A DNA stretch of 64,000 nt from Pelecanus crispus (Eukaryota; Chordata; Aves; Pelecaniformes; Pelecanidae). The notes under the pieces are model-generated. The model searched no databases. It was not told where the DNA came from and saw only the letters and a program-made list of their open reading frames with translations. The stretch lies in contig NC_134648.1 of NCBI RefSeq assembly GCF_030463565.1, forward strand, positions 15,075,306 to 15,139,305. Reading direction: 5' to 3'. Positions 23,004-35,300 of this stretch are shown here, piece after piece. The translations under genes and the position numbers were made by a program. Within the stretch, counting starts at the first letter, position 1, and every line of letters begins with the position of its first letter.

Positions 23004-26000
23004 TTAAAGAAATCTTATTTCTTGCTTGCTTTGCGATAATGCCCAGCAGTGTAAAAAGACTGGATCCTGTTATACTAGAGACTAATTCAAAACTAGTAAG
23101 AGGTATTTCCTACGTGAAGGACATTCACACTGTAAGGAAACTTGAAACATCAGAGCAAAAAAGCAACGTGTAAGTATGGAGAACCAGGGAAGCCAATGCT
23201 TCTTTTCTTCTCTGTTTGTTCCTCACAACCCTCCAACTTACTGTTATGGTTGACTAATGTCTTCTAGTGCATCTGGATGAAGGCTTTGACCTGAAGGATG
23301 ATGACAGCCAGGACCAGCTTACTTTATGGACTCATTCAGGAGAGAGCTTTCTACACTTGGGGAGTAGCTTGGAAGGTGGCCCTGCAGGCAGTGGTGGCTG
23401 GAGAAGCCCAAATACTGACCGGCAGGGTAGGGCATTCACTTCGTGAGCAGGACCAGGAGACAGGGACTTAGAGCTATGAAGAGGACTAAAAAGAGGTATC
23501 AGTGTGTAATGGAAAAGGGCAGCAATGGAGGACATCAAAGGGGGCTTGATGGGAGCAGAGTAACAAGCAAGCGTGAAAGGGGCAATGGGTAAGGAAGTTG
23601 GAGCAGATAGGGGAAGGCAGTGGGGACAAAAGTTCAGCCTCCTCGATGCTGACAGAGTCTTGGGGAATTGAACTAAAAGCTCCCCTTGTGAGGAAAGCCT
23701 CGTATCTGGAGAGCTCGAGTAAAGATGTACGCTGAGTTTCAGTGTCAGCTTCCAGACTGAATGCATACAGGAAACGACCATACTTTCTCATTGATATAAT
23801 GAGAGTAAAAATTAAATGCAACAGAAGTGAAACATATAATTTACAAGATGTTTTTATACTTTACAAAGTCAGAGCTTCAGGATTATTTTATAAGTCAGCA
23901 ATAGGCAAAATGTGAAGTACTTCTAAGGAAACACCTGTGTTGAATAAAAACAGTAACATACCAGACATAACATGGGTGGTAAAACAAATGTTTAGCTTTC
24001 CATGTAAAATTTTTAATTTTTTTTCACTAAAATGATTTCATTAAAAAAGATAAGCCTGCATTTGTTGAAAATGTGTTGTTGTCCCACTACTCCTAACAAT
24101 GCTGTTTAAAAAAAGGGGGCTTTATAACTTTCTTCCAGTAAACCACATCTGGATTTTTAACCTCGTTGAAAGTTTTTATTGTGCTTCTGTATCAGACTGT
24201 ATTGTAATGGAATTGTTATTTATCTCCAGATTTACCCAGTTCCACCTTTGTGAACAGTCTTACGCTTAACAGGGTCTTTAATTACATTCCTCTACTAGCT
24301 GACCACTACAAAAATTGAAATCCTCACCACAAATCTGTAAAAATGTTTCCACTTGCACTGGGAGACAAAAATAGAATAATTCCATGTCTTTTTGGACGGA
24401 TGCCTAGCTGAAACTATGTAGGGTTTGACTGACAAGAGGATGTAGTCTTTGCTGAGAGCACTTTCTTTAAGGTCCTTTTTAGTCTTCAGGAACATTTAAG
24501 TAGATGAATGAGGAGAGGATTTATGCTAGTTTCCCTTCATTTCTGTTAACTTTACCTGCTTTTTTGTAACTTCTGTCTCTGCAACAGAATCTTTTCAGCT
24601 CATCGGGCTTACTGAACACATAATCACAAGCTGGTAAGTAGTAACATCGGGAGTTTTGATTCGAAATGGCACTCTTTTCTTTTGTGTACAGCTGTGGTAG
24701 AAGAATAAAACCCCTTTGTGCGGCTAAGCAAAAGTAGCATTATTTAAATGCTCAGTATTCGCCAGGGTTATAACTGTAAAGCATAGTCTTTCAGTGGTGA
24801 ATAAATACAGTTAACACATAGCTCAGCCTGTGAATGCAGCAGAGAGACTTTACTTGAGTAAGTTCAGAATTATTTTGCATCTGAGGGAGCTCTCCCCACT
24901 GTGCTGCACAGCATATTATCCGTTTCCTGGGGAGCGTGGATGGGAGCTTGCAAAGCACAGCAGGTAATTGGCTGCTTCAGTTGAAAAAGCAGAAAAAGCA
25001 TATTTGTTGGCATATACAGAAGGAAAATGAGAACAAATGGTAATTGTTATCGGGTGATAGTATTTGTCCATAGTCTTCTGAGCTGTCTGTGAGATTAAAT
25101 CCATACTGACACTCTGTAAGAGCAGTGAGTGTGTTAAATGTGATGTTTAGGTGGTTGTGCAACTTTTTCTGTCAATGCTTTTTGGACTGGAACTTTCATA
25201 TGCTTTGAATGTAAAAAAGGAGGTGAATGTGTATGTGATAACACAGGTTTTCAGAATGTTTTCTTCTGCTGTTCGAGACTTGCATTTCTGTATTTTAGGG
25301 TATATTTTTGTATCTTTACTTTATTTTGAACCATATCTTCATCTTATGTGAACGGTCCTATCTCTGAAGTCAGTGGAAAGTGAACATAGCTCAGCCTTTA
25401 GGCACGTATTTCTGTACTTCCAAAACTTGCTTACACTGATGCAAATATTTCCTCTTGGAAAGGGAAAGCTATTGCTGGGTTAGACACTTTTTCTCAGTTG
25501 CACATGTGGCAGTTTCTACAGACAGACTGAAAAAAGCTGTAATGGTATATCTATGCTTTTTGTTTAAAGTGGTTTACATCCAGATGGGGCGTGGAAGTGT
25601 GTTGGCAGTGTAAAGACAATTGTACCAGGTTCCTCCTAAAATAGGGCCATTTTCATGAAAACCTTTTTATTCGCTGCTTTTTCTTTCCCTTCTCTCTAAC
25701 TAAATGAAGCATGAAGCCAAGGCTGATAAATGCTAGAATAACATAAAATCTATTTTAATTTTCATAATATATCGGGTAAAAATAACCATATCGGGGTTTT
25801 CATATTTTAAAGATTTATGCATACCGGTAAATATGTATGATGAGTCTCACTGGAATTGGTTGACACAGGAGTATAATGTTAATTTAAAAAATCTTTGCAG
25901 TTTCATGTTGCAAGACTCCAGTCCTTGGACAGTTTGGTTTTAATGTTTGCTGAAAATCTCACCAAGAAACCTATACACTGTGTTGGAGGTTGAAATTGTG

Positions 26001-29000
26001 CTGCACCTGTAGGAGGAGACACAAATGAAATATTTCACGGATTTGGTAGGTCTACATGACTGTATGTAGGGAGCACACTTGGAAGACTGAAAAATAGATT
26101 ATAAATTTTTAACACTTTACTGTCCTCACTAGTTTGTTTTCTCCTCTTTGGTAAAGAGGAAATCAGAGGTTTCTTTGCTTCTTTTATACACTCTTGTACT
26201 CTTTGAGGTGGCTTTAAATCTCCATCAGTGTCATACAAGGTAAAATGTGTAATAAAGCATTAAGGGAAATGGGATTAAGACATGCAATGTCTAATAAAGG
26301 ATATTAGTATTTTTTGGCAGTCATCCTTTGGCCTATGTAAATTTTTTTTCCAAAGGGCACTGACATTGCTCTTGCTCTCTTTACAACCATCACTCTGTGT
26401 GCAGATGTGTTTTTTCCCTATTCACCTCTTTTTTTGGTTTTTTCAATGCCAAATACTTAATGTGTCATGTCTGGCAGAAAGTTCTGGTGATGAAAGAGGA
26501 AATAAAATGGGCTTGAAGCAAGCTTCTGGAGAGGCACATACAGGATGGCACAGCCATGGAAAGCTTTTTTTTTTGCATGACTTGTGTACCAGTCTTCATA
26601 CCGACTTAATGAACACAGGAGGAACCACATATTTTTCTTGGGCCTGGAAAGCAAATGTGGTCTTGGCATGCAAGGTTTACTACCAGTGTAATCAGCTAGA
26701 GTAGCGTGAGTGACTCTGTGCCAACTTTCTTTTGCCTCTTGTGTGCCTGGCCCAATTAACTCCTTTCTTCATTCTTCAGTCATCTCCCCAGGTGGCTATC
26801 TCGTCTTAATGGGCCATAAAATGGGTGGCACTGGCCCATATGGAAATTCCTCATGGTGAAGGGGGTCTCATAGCCCTTCATAGGGTCCCTGAGAATGTCA
26901 GAGGTAGCAGTGCTGTCTAAAAGGAAATTCAGAGGATGGGTACCCATGCTCTCTTCCTGTTTGCTGGAAGAGTCTCTTTGAATAATGTAGAATATCAGAT
27001 GAAAGCCAGATTGGTTTGGGAGAACTGCACAGAGGACCCAATGGAGTGAACTGCTGTTAGGCACAAAGGGAAGAACTTCAGCTGGGATTAGATAATGTTG
27101 TTCTTATCTCTTAAGCAAGAAGATTTCTTCTTTGCTCCTCCTTCCCTCCCTCCCGGGTAGTGATTAACCATAACTTTTCTAACTGGACTTCTAAACGGAT
27201 TGTGCTTAGTTGCAAGTCAAGTGGCTCAGCTGTTTCCCTGCTAACCCCCCTGTGTTTTCTGGACTCTAACCCTCCATCTGGAGATGTTGATGGGATAGGC
27301 AGTAGCAGCGGGCAGACCATCTGGTGAAAGATGCTCACTCTGCAGATGTCAGAGTCCAAAGAAAAAGCCCTGGGAAGGCCTGAACTTCTGCAGGTGAAGC
27401 TCCGCAGGGAGGGAAAGCACCTCGTGCTGGGAACCCAGCAGAAGGAAAGAGATCCACAGGTTTTGGAAAGGCTTATGCTTGAAAATGCATTGAAAACATT
27501 TTAGCAGGCTTATGACCTTTAAAAGAGATTAGAGCTAGTTATTAGTTCATTTCTACCTCAGCATGTTTATTTGAGTAGGTGCTCTATATTGTGTGAATAG
27601 TATGCAAGTGGCTTTCTTCAGTATTTCATAGAAATTGTGTAAAGCCAAGGAATGTACTTGATCACATATACCTATTCCTTGGGGTCTTCCATGGAGATGT
27701 GCTCAAGCTCAGGATATTATCCAGAGCGTCAGGATTGAAACTGTTGATTGAAACTAGAGTAGATCAGATGAGAAGATCTGGGACTTTATGGCTAAGCCAA
27801 ACTTCTCAGATCCCGTCTTTCTTATGTGTGCATTTCCGAGCGTACCTTTGACATCCAGGCACTCCTGTATTGATCTTATTAACGTAAGAAAGAGGTGTTG
27901 CCAAACAAAAAACCAATAGTCTGGCAAACCAACTCAAATCTACTAGTAGTGGTTTGAAGGAGGACTGAGAATCAGAAAGTTGGATTTCTGACTCTTACTT
28001 TGCTGGGAAAGTCACACACATGGGGATAATACACCTGCTCTGTGTCACTCTTATTCATCTAGCAAATTTAGAACATTTTGTGAAAGTAAACCTGCCCAGC
28101 TCTCCTGTCATATGGGAAAAACATGCGGCACAACTGGAAACAGTTGGGAACCATTCCTGTGTGAGCTCCCATGGGGATGCAAGGCCACCAGTGCTATGTT
28201 TGGTGGCCTAAATGGGCGTGATTTCCCCCCGATTGCAGAGGAACCACGTAGTAACTGATTTCACTTCCTTCTCTTTGTGTTTAGGAGGAAAAGGGTCAAG
28301 TACCACTCTGTATGCCATGCCTAGCTCTGAAAAGTGACCATAATATTCAATAGATCAAATTACTTGCCTGATGCATTTCAGGAATCAAAGATTTTTTTTT
28401 CTCAAACATACTTATTTTTGGACCTTCATCCCTGGTTAGATCAAGTGACAACCATCTGGTTTCTGTGGTCCTGACTGACCTCTCACATGGAGCTGTACAT
28501 GATAATTTGTGATACCAGAATGCCAACTCATCAAAATTGCAATAAATCAGAGTTACTGAGAAAATTTTTTGGTCAGACCTAACAGACACAAGTGAAAAGC
28601 CACTTCTAGAGAAATGTTACTGTTTTTATATGCTTGCATCCCCAGGCTGTATAGCCTGACAGAGCCCTAATGTAGTCAGTGGAGACACGTTAATTTGTCT
28701 CTGGCCAGGACAGGGCCTCATAGTTTTAAGTAAGTGATATCTACATGAAGGAAGAATAAAATCTGTGACCTTGTATCATACAAGTGTACCTGAGGAGTGC
28801 CGAGATTAAAACCAGAGATGCTGGCACCCATCGGATTTAATTTAACAACCTCTCCCTGCAAATCCAAATGCACCTCACTGACTTCAAGAGTTGTTAGGGA
28901 ATCCCAAAATGCCCACAGGGTGATGGGTCGCTGATAGCCAGAAACTGCTCACTCTGATGCTTTTTGGGTTCTTGGTCAGGAAGGAGTTAAAACCGGTGCT

Positions 29001-29154
29001 GGAAGGGAGCTGAAATATTTGGAGTAAGAGATTTCCAGAGGGGGCTGTGCTGGCCGAGGTTGGGCTTAGCGCTTTCAGCTGCTCTTCTGCTCTCTTAAAA
29101 TGTGAAAAGTGTAACAAACACGCTGGTCATGGGCGCTCCCAAAGCATGGCTCAC
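23004..29154. other. Intergenic DNA between two CR1 fragments, no gene recognised
   Basis: About 6 kb of AT-rich single-copy-looking sequence. Open frames of 149 codons (- strand, 23332-23781) and 140 codons (+ strand, 26282-26704) are present. They lack conserved domains, convincing splice context or any companion exons, and the second is dominated by runs of F, L and C from T-rich DNA. I regard them as chance. Confidence 0.55.
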
Positions 29155-29311
29155 ACAAAAAACGGGTAGATGTGGCACTTGGGGACATGGTTTAGTCTAG
29201 TCTACCCTTGACTGGCTTAGAGTAGACTTGGTAGTGTAGGTTAATGGTTGGACTGGATGATCTTAAAGGTCTTTTCCAACCTAAACAATTCTATGATTCT
29301 ATGATTCTATG
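29155..29311 (+). mobile_element. 5'-truncated CR1 LINE, 3' end only
   Basis: It begins near the end of CR1 ORF2 (AAAAAACGGGTAGATG, also seen at about 60667) and runs through a 3' UTR containing GGTTGGACTGGATGATC-like sequence. It closes with three ATTCTATG units at 29288-29311. The 3' UTR differs from that of the 22799 copy and resembles 60838-60943, so it is a different CR1 subfamily. Confidence 0.9.
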
Positions 29312-32300
29312 AAAAGTCATTTGGTGTTTGCCCATTTGAAGCATCCACAAATTTTGGAAGTCAAACCTGGCTTGCCCTGGAGTTGAGGCAAAGCGCGAGG
29401 TGGCCGAGAGCCGTCCTGCATCACCCGTGCCAGGCTCTCAAGCCGCCCAGGGCAGGTGCATGGGCACCAGCACCCACGTCCTTGATCTGACTACCTGCCT
29501 GAGCTGGGACAGACGTATGCTGCCCTTCTCAGTGCAGTGGAGTCAGGGTTGGTACAAATGCGTTACTTTATTTTCACTGCTGTAATTTCAGCAGAGCAAA
29601 CATGAAAAGGAACAGAAATCAGACCATCTGGGCAGCATGGGCTCCATCTCCCTGTAGGGGTTACCACAACAAGACAGTGCACCTTGCCTGAGGCAGGACT
29701 TCCTATGCTGCCAGGGCTCAAATCCCCATTTCTTTGCAGAGCCATGCACCAGACCTACACCCTCTGTCACCAGCTCTGTGTCTCCCCTCATGAGGATGCA
29801 AACTTCCTTCTCCAGCTTTCGCTGCAGGGCAGCGGCTGCTGAGGTCCGGGTGCTGCAGGGAGGCCGCGGCCCGGGCTGGAGCTGGGGAGGCAAAAGCAGG
29901 AGTCCTAAACAAACTTTGGCGAAAACCGATCACCTCTTGGCTAAACTCTTAATTACTCTGAGGTGTTGAAGGTCTGCCGAGGGCAGCCAGACAACTCGTT
30001 CAGCTCCCTCCAGCCAGCTGTGCGTGCCTGGTGGGGGAGTTACAACTCACTGAGAGAACACGGCTGTGTTTGTCTTATTATTCACTTTAGAAAGTGGATC
30101 ATCCCATGTTAATCATCCTTCGCACATGCGTCAAAAGTGATGTATGATTCATAAGTAAGAATATTACGTGTGTTGCCTTTGATACTGTGTAAGTCAGGCA
30201 GCTACACGGCACAAACTGCGTTCACGGAGCCCTTACTGCAGGCGAGAGCTGTGTTGGGGTCACGCCTGCAGCACACGGAGCTGGTGACCAGGTCTAAAAA
30301 ACTTAGATTCGAAAAGTGTCTTGGAAGAATTTCTTGAGAACAGGGCATTTTGCAAGTGCTTTATTTCCAGCCAGTGAGGGCTGCATTAGGTATAGCTTTT
30401 TTGTTAGCTAATTGCTGTCCTTAAGAGGAAGCTGCTTCCTTCCTCTCTTCATTTAATTCCTTTGCTACTTTGACCTTCACTTGTGCGCCTTGCTCACTGA
30501 AATCCTCTCGGGAGGATCAGTGTCAGCTCTAATAAGCTGGCTGTCACTTTACACCAAACAGAAAGTAAATGTTTCATTTGTTAAATGGGCCAGTAGAATA
30601 CATTGCCTTTTTCTACCATCCTCGGTTTTCTTCTAGGGGAAAGTGTTTTACTTTTATGTGACTGAAAGCGCATAAAGCAAAGTTGAAGCTGCAGATTTAA
30701 GCGTCTTGAATGAAGAATGTTATGTAAGGCTTTTCTTCATTTATCAGTTGTACTGAAATATGATCAGTGTTACAGCACAGGCCTGGTCACTATGAATTTT
30801 CTTGTGTTTCCAGTAAGAAGATAAGGGATACGCTGTGTAAGGAACGCACTGAGAATTTCTTTTCTTTAGCGAGCTGCACAGGAAAGCATGGGGAAAGTAA
30901 GATTATTGCACCGAGCTCTTGGCTGCTGATGCAGGGTGCAACACTGCTTCTTGTTGGGACTTTTGCCATTGACTTGATTGCAAGCCGGACAGTTTTCACT
31001 GTCATAGTTTCTGTTGTGTTTATTTATTGCTCCACTCCTACTGCTGTTTTGTGCTGACAAGCACAGCCTGTGCTTCTCTACCAGCTTGCACAGGTGGGTT
31101 AGATTTACACTAATAAGCTTGGAAAGTATTTGAGAGTGGGTGTTGAGGGGAGTAGTTACTTTTTTTGTGCCTTTCATGCAGAAGTTGCTGTTTGGGGTTT
31201 AACTTCAGCAGCTTATGGAGTGCTGTTTTTAAATGATATTTGACAAATGTGAAATCAGTGCACATCACTGACCAACTACCGGCATGGAGAGCAATTTGAG
31301 ACAGGAAAAGAAGGTGGCAGCTTCAGCGCATGAGAGGAAGGCTATGGCTTTTTTTCTATGAACCTGGAGGTTGTGTAAGTGTGGTTGCTTCTGTGAATTT
31401 AACTCTGTTTTTTTGGTTTGGTGTTGTTTTTGTTTTTTTTTTTTTTTAAGCTGAAAAAAACCCTGTATGTGGAGCTAGATGATGATGGGGCACCGTCATC
31501 CTCTGGCTCTGCAGTGAAACTGTATGAAACTCAGCCCCTCTTCTCATGTAAAGTAAGGCCCCTTGCTGATGCTCCTGAGGGCACTGGCTACTCAGCTCCA
31601 GGGCAGCTGAGAGTCTTCTTGCTCAATATTGTTTGGAGGGATCTTTACAGTGGTGCAGCAATACTCCATGGGCTCTTCAAACTTCTCCTGAGTCACTGCT
31701 GTACCACAGGCGCCTTTGCCAACAGAGGCTAAGGGACAGCAAGCTGCTTAGTGCCTGTTACACGAGGCTGCTCTAGATTTACCCTGGAGATCAGCTTTTC
31801 ACCTTACCAGCTGCAGAAGTGGGGAGAGCAGCTTGTCTCTTGTCTCTGTGGGCATTCAGTTTGTCCTTGTCTTGTGATCTGCTTAGGCTGGAGACTCAGG
31901 GCCAAAATCCCTCTTTGTTAGGTACCCTAATTTATGTTCTAAACTAAGCGTTTGCGGTAACTGAAATAGATATCTACAAGAAAGATTTCAAGATATTTAA
32001 ATCTAGTTAAGTCTCTGATATATTGTCCATCAGTCTGACTGAGCTTTGAAACTGCATGTGTACGACAGATATATGTCTGTCTTCTATGCAAGTATCTCTC
32101 AATGCATCAGGAAAGGCCTTGAAAACTTCAAATCCAGAACCCTGCACTGGGCCCTGCTCTGCAATGAGCATCCTTAATGGCAAAGAAATGGTTCTGGTTT
32201 TGTTGGTTCAATTTTCTAGATTTTGTGTTGAAGTTTTTCTTGGATGTATCTGATGGATGCGTTTCTAAGGCTGTGGCTTGCATAGATTGGTGAATCTGAT

Positions 32301-35300
32301 ATTTAGTAGTGGGTTATTTTTTTTTTTTTGGTCCACTTCAAACTCCTCCACTCCAAAAAAAGAAAATACCTACAAAAAGGGGCTCCCTAATCATTAGAAA
32401 AAAACCCACCACCAACACTTCTGACCATGGCAAAACTGCACTCTGTGGCCATTAAGCTGCACAGCTTTGAATAATTGACTTTCTCAACAATGGCTCAAGT
32501 TCATGGCTTTTCAAGTGAATGGAGCTGGAGCCCACAGAATAATTGTCTGTTCGAGCCACTGCCTGGGTGGGAAGCACAGCTGGGGTAATGAGCCAAGACC
32601 TTTTATAAAAAAAGAAAAACGGACAGCTTCATTTTTAAGAGATCTAGGATTGCATTTATTTGAATAAAGTGTATATTTAAGTGTTTGACTGTACAGGTTT
32701 ATATGCAGAAACAACAACAGATAATCAGCCTGTAAAATGTGTAAGCAATAGATATCTTTCAGCATATATGACTTCCAAATAAACCTAGAGAAACAAAGAT
32801 GACTTTTTTTTTATGGTTAGGTCCCATCATGGGAAAGAAGTCAAGTAATTGGTAGATTTGGTGTAATTCCTTGCTGTTATATTTGGCAAATAGGCAACAC
32901 ACAATTCAAAAGATAGTTCAAACTTTGTCTTCGATGAAACTTGGTCCATGTCACTCCCTGTGGATGTGAACACAGCTACTAGTTAGGAAAATGCAATGTT
33001 CCCTCATGTTGGTACGAGGCCCTGTCTGAGGCTTTGCAGATGGTTTATTTGGTATGCTCCAAGAGTACTGAAGCTGGGCAACTGAACATGCGTTAATGTT
33101 TAAACAAATTGTGATTTACAAACTCAAACTTTTCTCTAAACTCTACATTACCTAGAGCCTTCTGTGACAGTCTCTGTCCTAGAGCAAGAAGCCGTAGCAT
33201 GATATAGTGCGTTTTACATACAGTGAGTCTATTGTAAAATCCCTATATCTAGGACAAAATTCTGCTACTTAAGGTCTCTATATATGAATTAGTAAAAAAT
33301 ATAGATCTCCTTCTTAGCAATTCATGATCTAGATCTGGGTTTAGGGCCTTATCTTGGACATTACAAAAATACCCTGGAGGAGCAGATGTAAAACATCAGC
33401 ATCCTCAAATTATCTCATTTAAAATATCTGTAACTTTCTTGGCTGGAACACCTCCCTCCTCTTATCATTCAAATTAGGCTTTCTACAATCGGTTGTGAGA
33501 AAGCTCTCCTGGCCAGAGAATTGCCTTTCTATGTTCCATGTGTTAAGGATTAACTGGTTTAGTAACTTTAAGACTTCATTTCCCTCCCCTAGCTGTGTTC
33601 CTCAGAAAAGTGATGTTGATAGGCACCCATAGCAGTCACTAAATTTGATGGTCCTGAGTGCCCTGCTGCAGAGGCACCACCTGTGCAAAGAAGTAAGACT
33701 GCTGGGGAATTAGTTACCACAAGAAAAGAAACAAATAAAACCAAACCCCAACTGGCTGGACAGTCAACATCAGGTGATTTGGCAAAGAAATGCAAATCAC
33801 TGCTTTTTCAATCTGAAGTACCATTTTTGAAATTAATAATGTCTCTGACACTGGAATAAATGTTAAATATGCTTCCTGGTAAAGTGCCCTCTAAGCTTTC
33901 ATTGCTATTTTGTTGTCCTCTACAAATGGAGAAGCAATTAACTGGCTCTGAAATGTAGAATTTGGAAGGAAAATTTTGCACCTCCTGAATCTGTTTAACT
34001 TTGAAAGTTAAACTGTTGATGTGTGGTTGTGATTACATACTACATGTGTGAACCTACATTTGCACTTACAAGATGCAACTGAGATTTTATAGCTAGGGAT
34101 GCAAATTTGTGTCAAATTCCACATAAAGATTGGTTTTCTGTGCTTTGGAAGGTGGGGTAACTTTTTTTTTTCCCCTGCTCTAGATGATGTGCATATTTGC
34201 TGTTTTCTTGGGGAGAATGGAGTTTAAAAAAAAGAGAGGTTGGCTCATAATTACCATGTCTGTGGAAAACATGTTCCCAAGTGTGTCTTGGGATTAATAC
34301 AGCCAATACCTGTGAGAGCTTGTTTCAGTCAAACAGCAGATGTTGTAAATTCCTTAGCAAGTACTTTGGAGTTAGTATTCTTCTCCTGAGTGAGTAAATC
34401 TGTCCTTTCCCCTGCTTCCTTTCTCTAAGTTCCCCTGAATCTGCTTTCCCTTTCTGTCTCTACAATGTCCCCAAGCCTCTACTGTCTGGCAATCCAAAAA
34501 AGTGTACAACTTCCCTTTGAGAACTTCAGAATAGCTGTGTACTGTGAAGTTTATCTCACATTGGATGTGTTCAGCTCTAGCAAAAGTTAGGATTTATACA
34601 ATTATTTTCATAATATCCTGCAGGACCCAATGCATGTTGCGGAAAGGTCAACAATTAAATAGGCCTGGGTACTACGAACAGGTCCAAAATGATGTAATAG
34701 TAAATTGTAGTGCTGATAAGTGTCTTGTTGGTGTTGAAGGGCAGTAATGTGACAAAAATAGTCTTTTTTTTTTTTTTTTGTCTGAGTGTCATGGTGATTG
34801 TTTTGTACAGATGTGAAAGCAGAGGGAGGATATGCTGTAAATTGCCAGGACTACTACGAAGCCCTTTGCCAACCTGTTAGTATTGCTTGTTCATAATAAA
34901 GCACAAAACTGGCAAAACAGTTTGGTTGTAGTTGTGAATGTGCCACTGCTACACCTTGTTTTTCAACAAAAATAGGACAAATATGCAAAATAGGGGGGAC
35001 AGAGATATCACTTCTCTCTCAATTTGATCATTTAAATTTCTAATGCTTCTGGATCCTCCATACTCCCTTCATGATGATGGGTGGAAACTGAACCACCATC
35101 TTAGTTTTGATGCTGATGGGAGCATGATAACAATCCAGATGAGGTTTAATGAAAATTGACAGAAACATGCTGGTTATCACATTGGAGGTTATCATTACAG
35201 TACAATTCCTTGTCCAAACTAAAGCCAAAGGTAAAAGGATGCTCTCTGAGTGCTAAGGATTGTGTACTTTGTTACTGTGCTAATAGACAAAAGAGAAGAG

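Noticed and set aside
23332..23781. 149-codon - strand open frame rich in Ser, Pro and Leu
   Set aside because: No domain or companion exons; the overlapping frame 23486-23821 is also open, which suggests local stop depletion only.
26282..26704. 140-codon open frame with membrane-like hydrophobic runs
   Set aside because: The hydrophobic runs are Phe/Leu/Cys stretches from T-rich DNA. No signal-peptide logic and no family resemblance.
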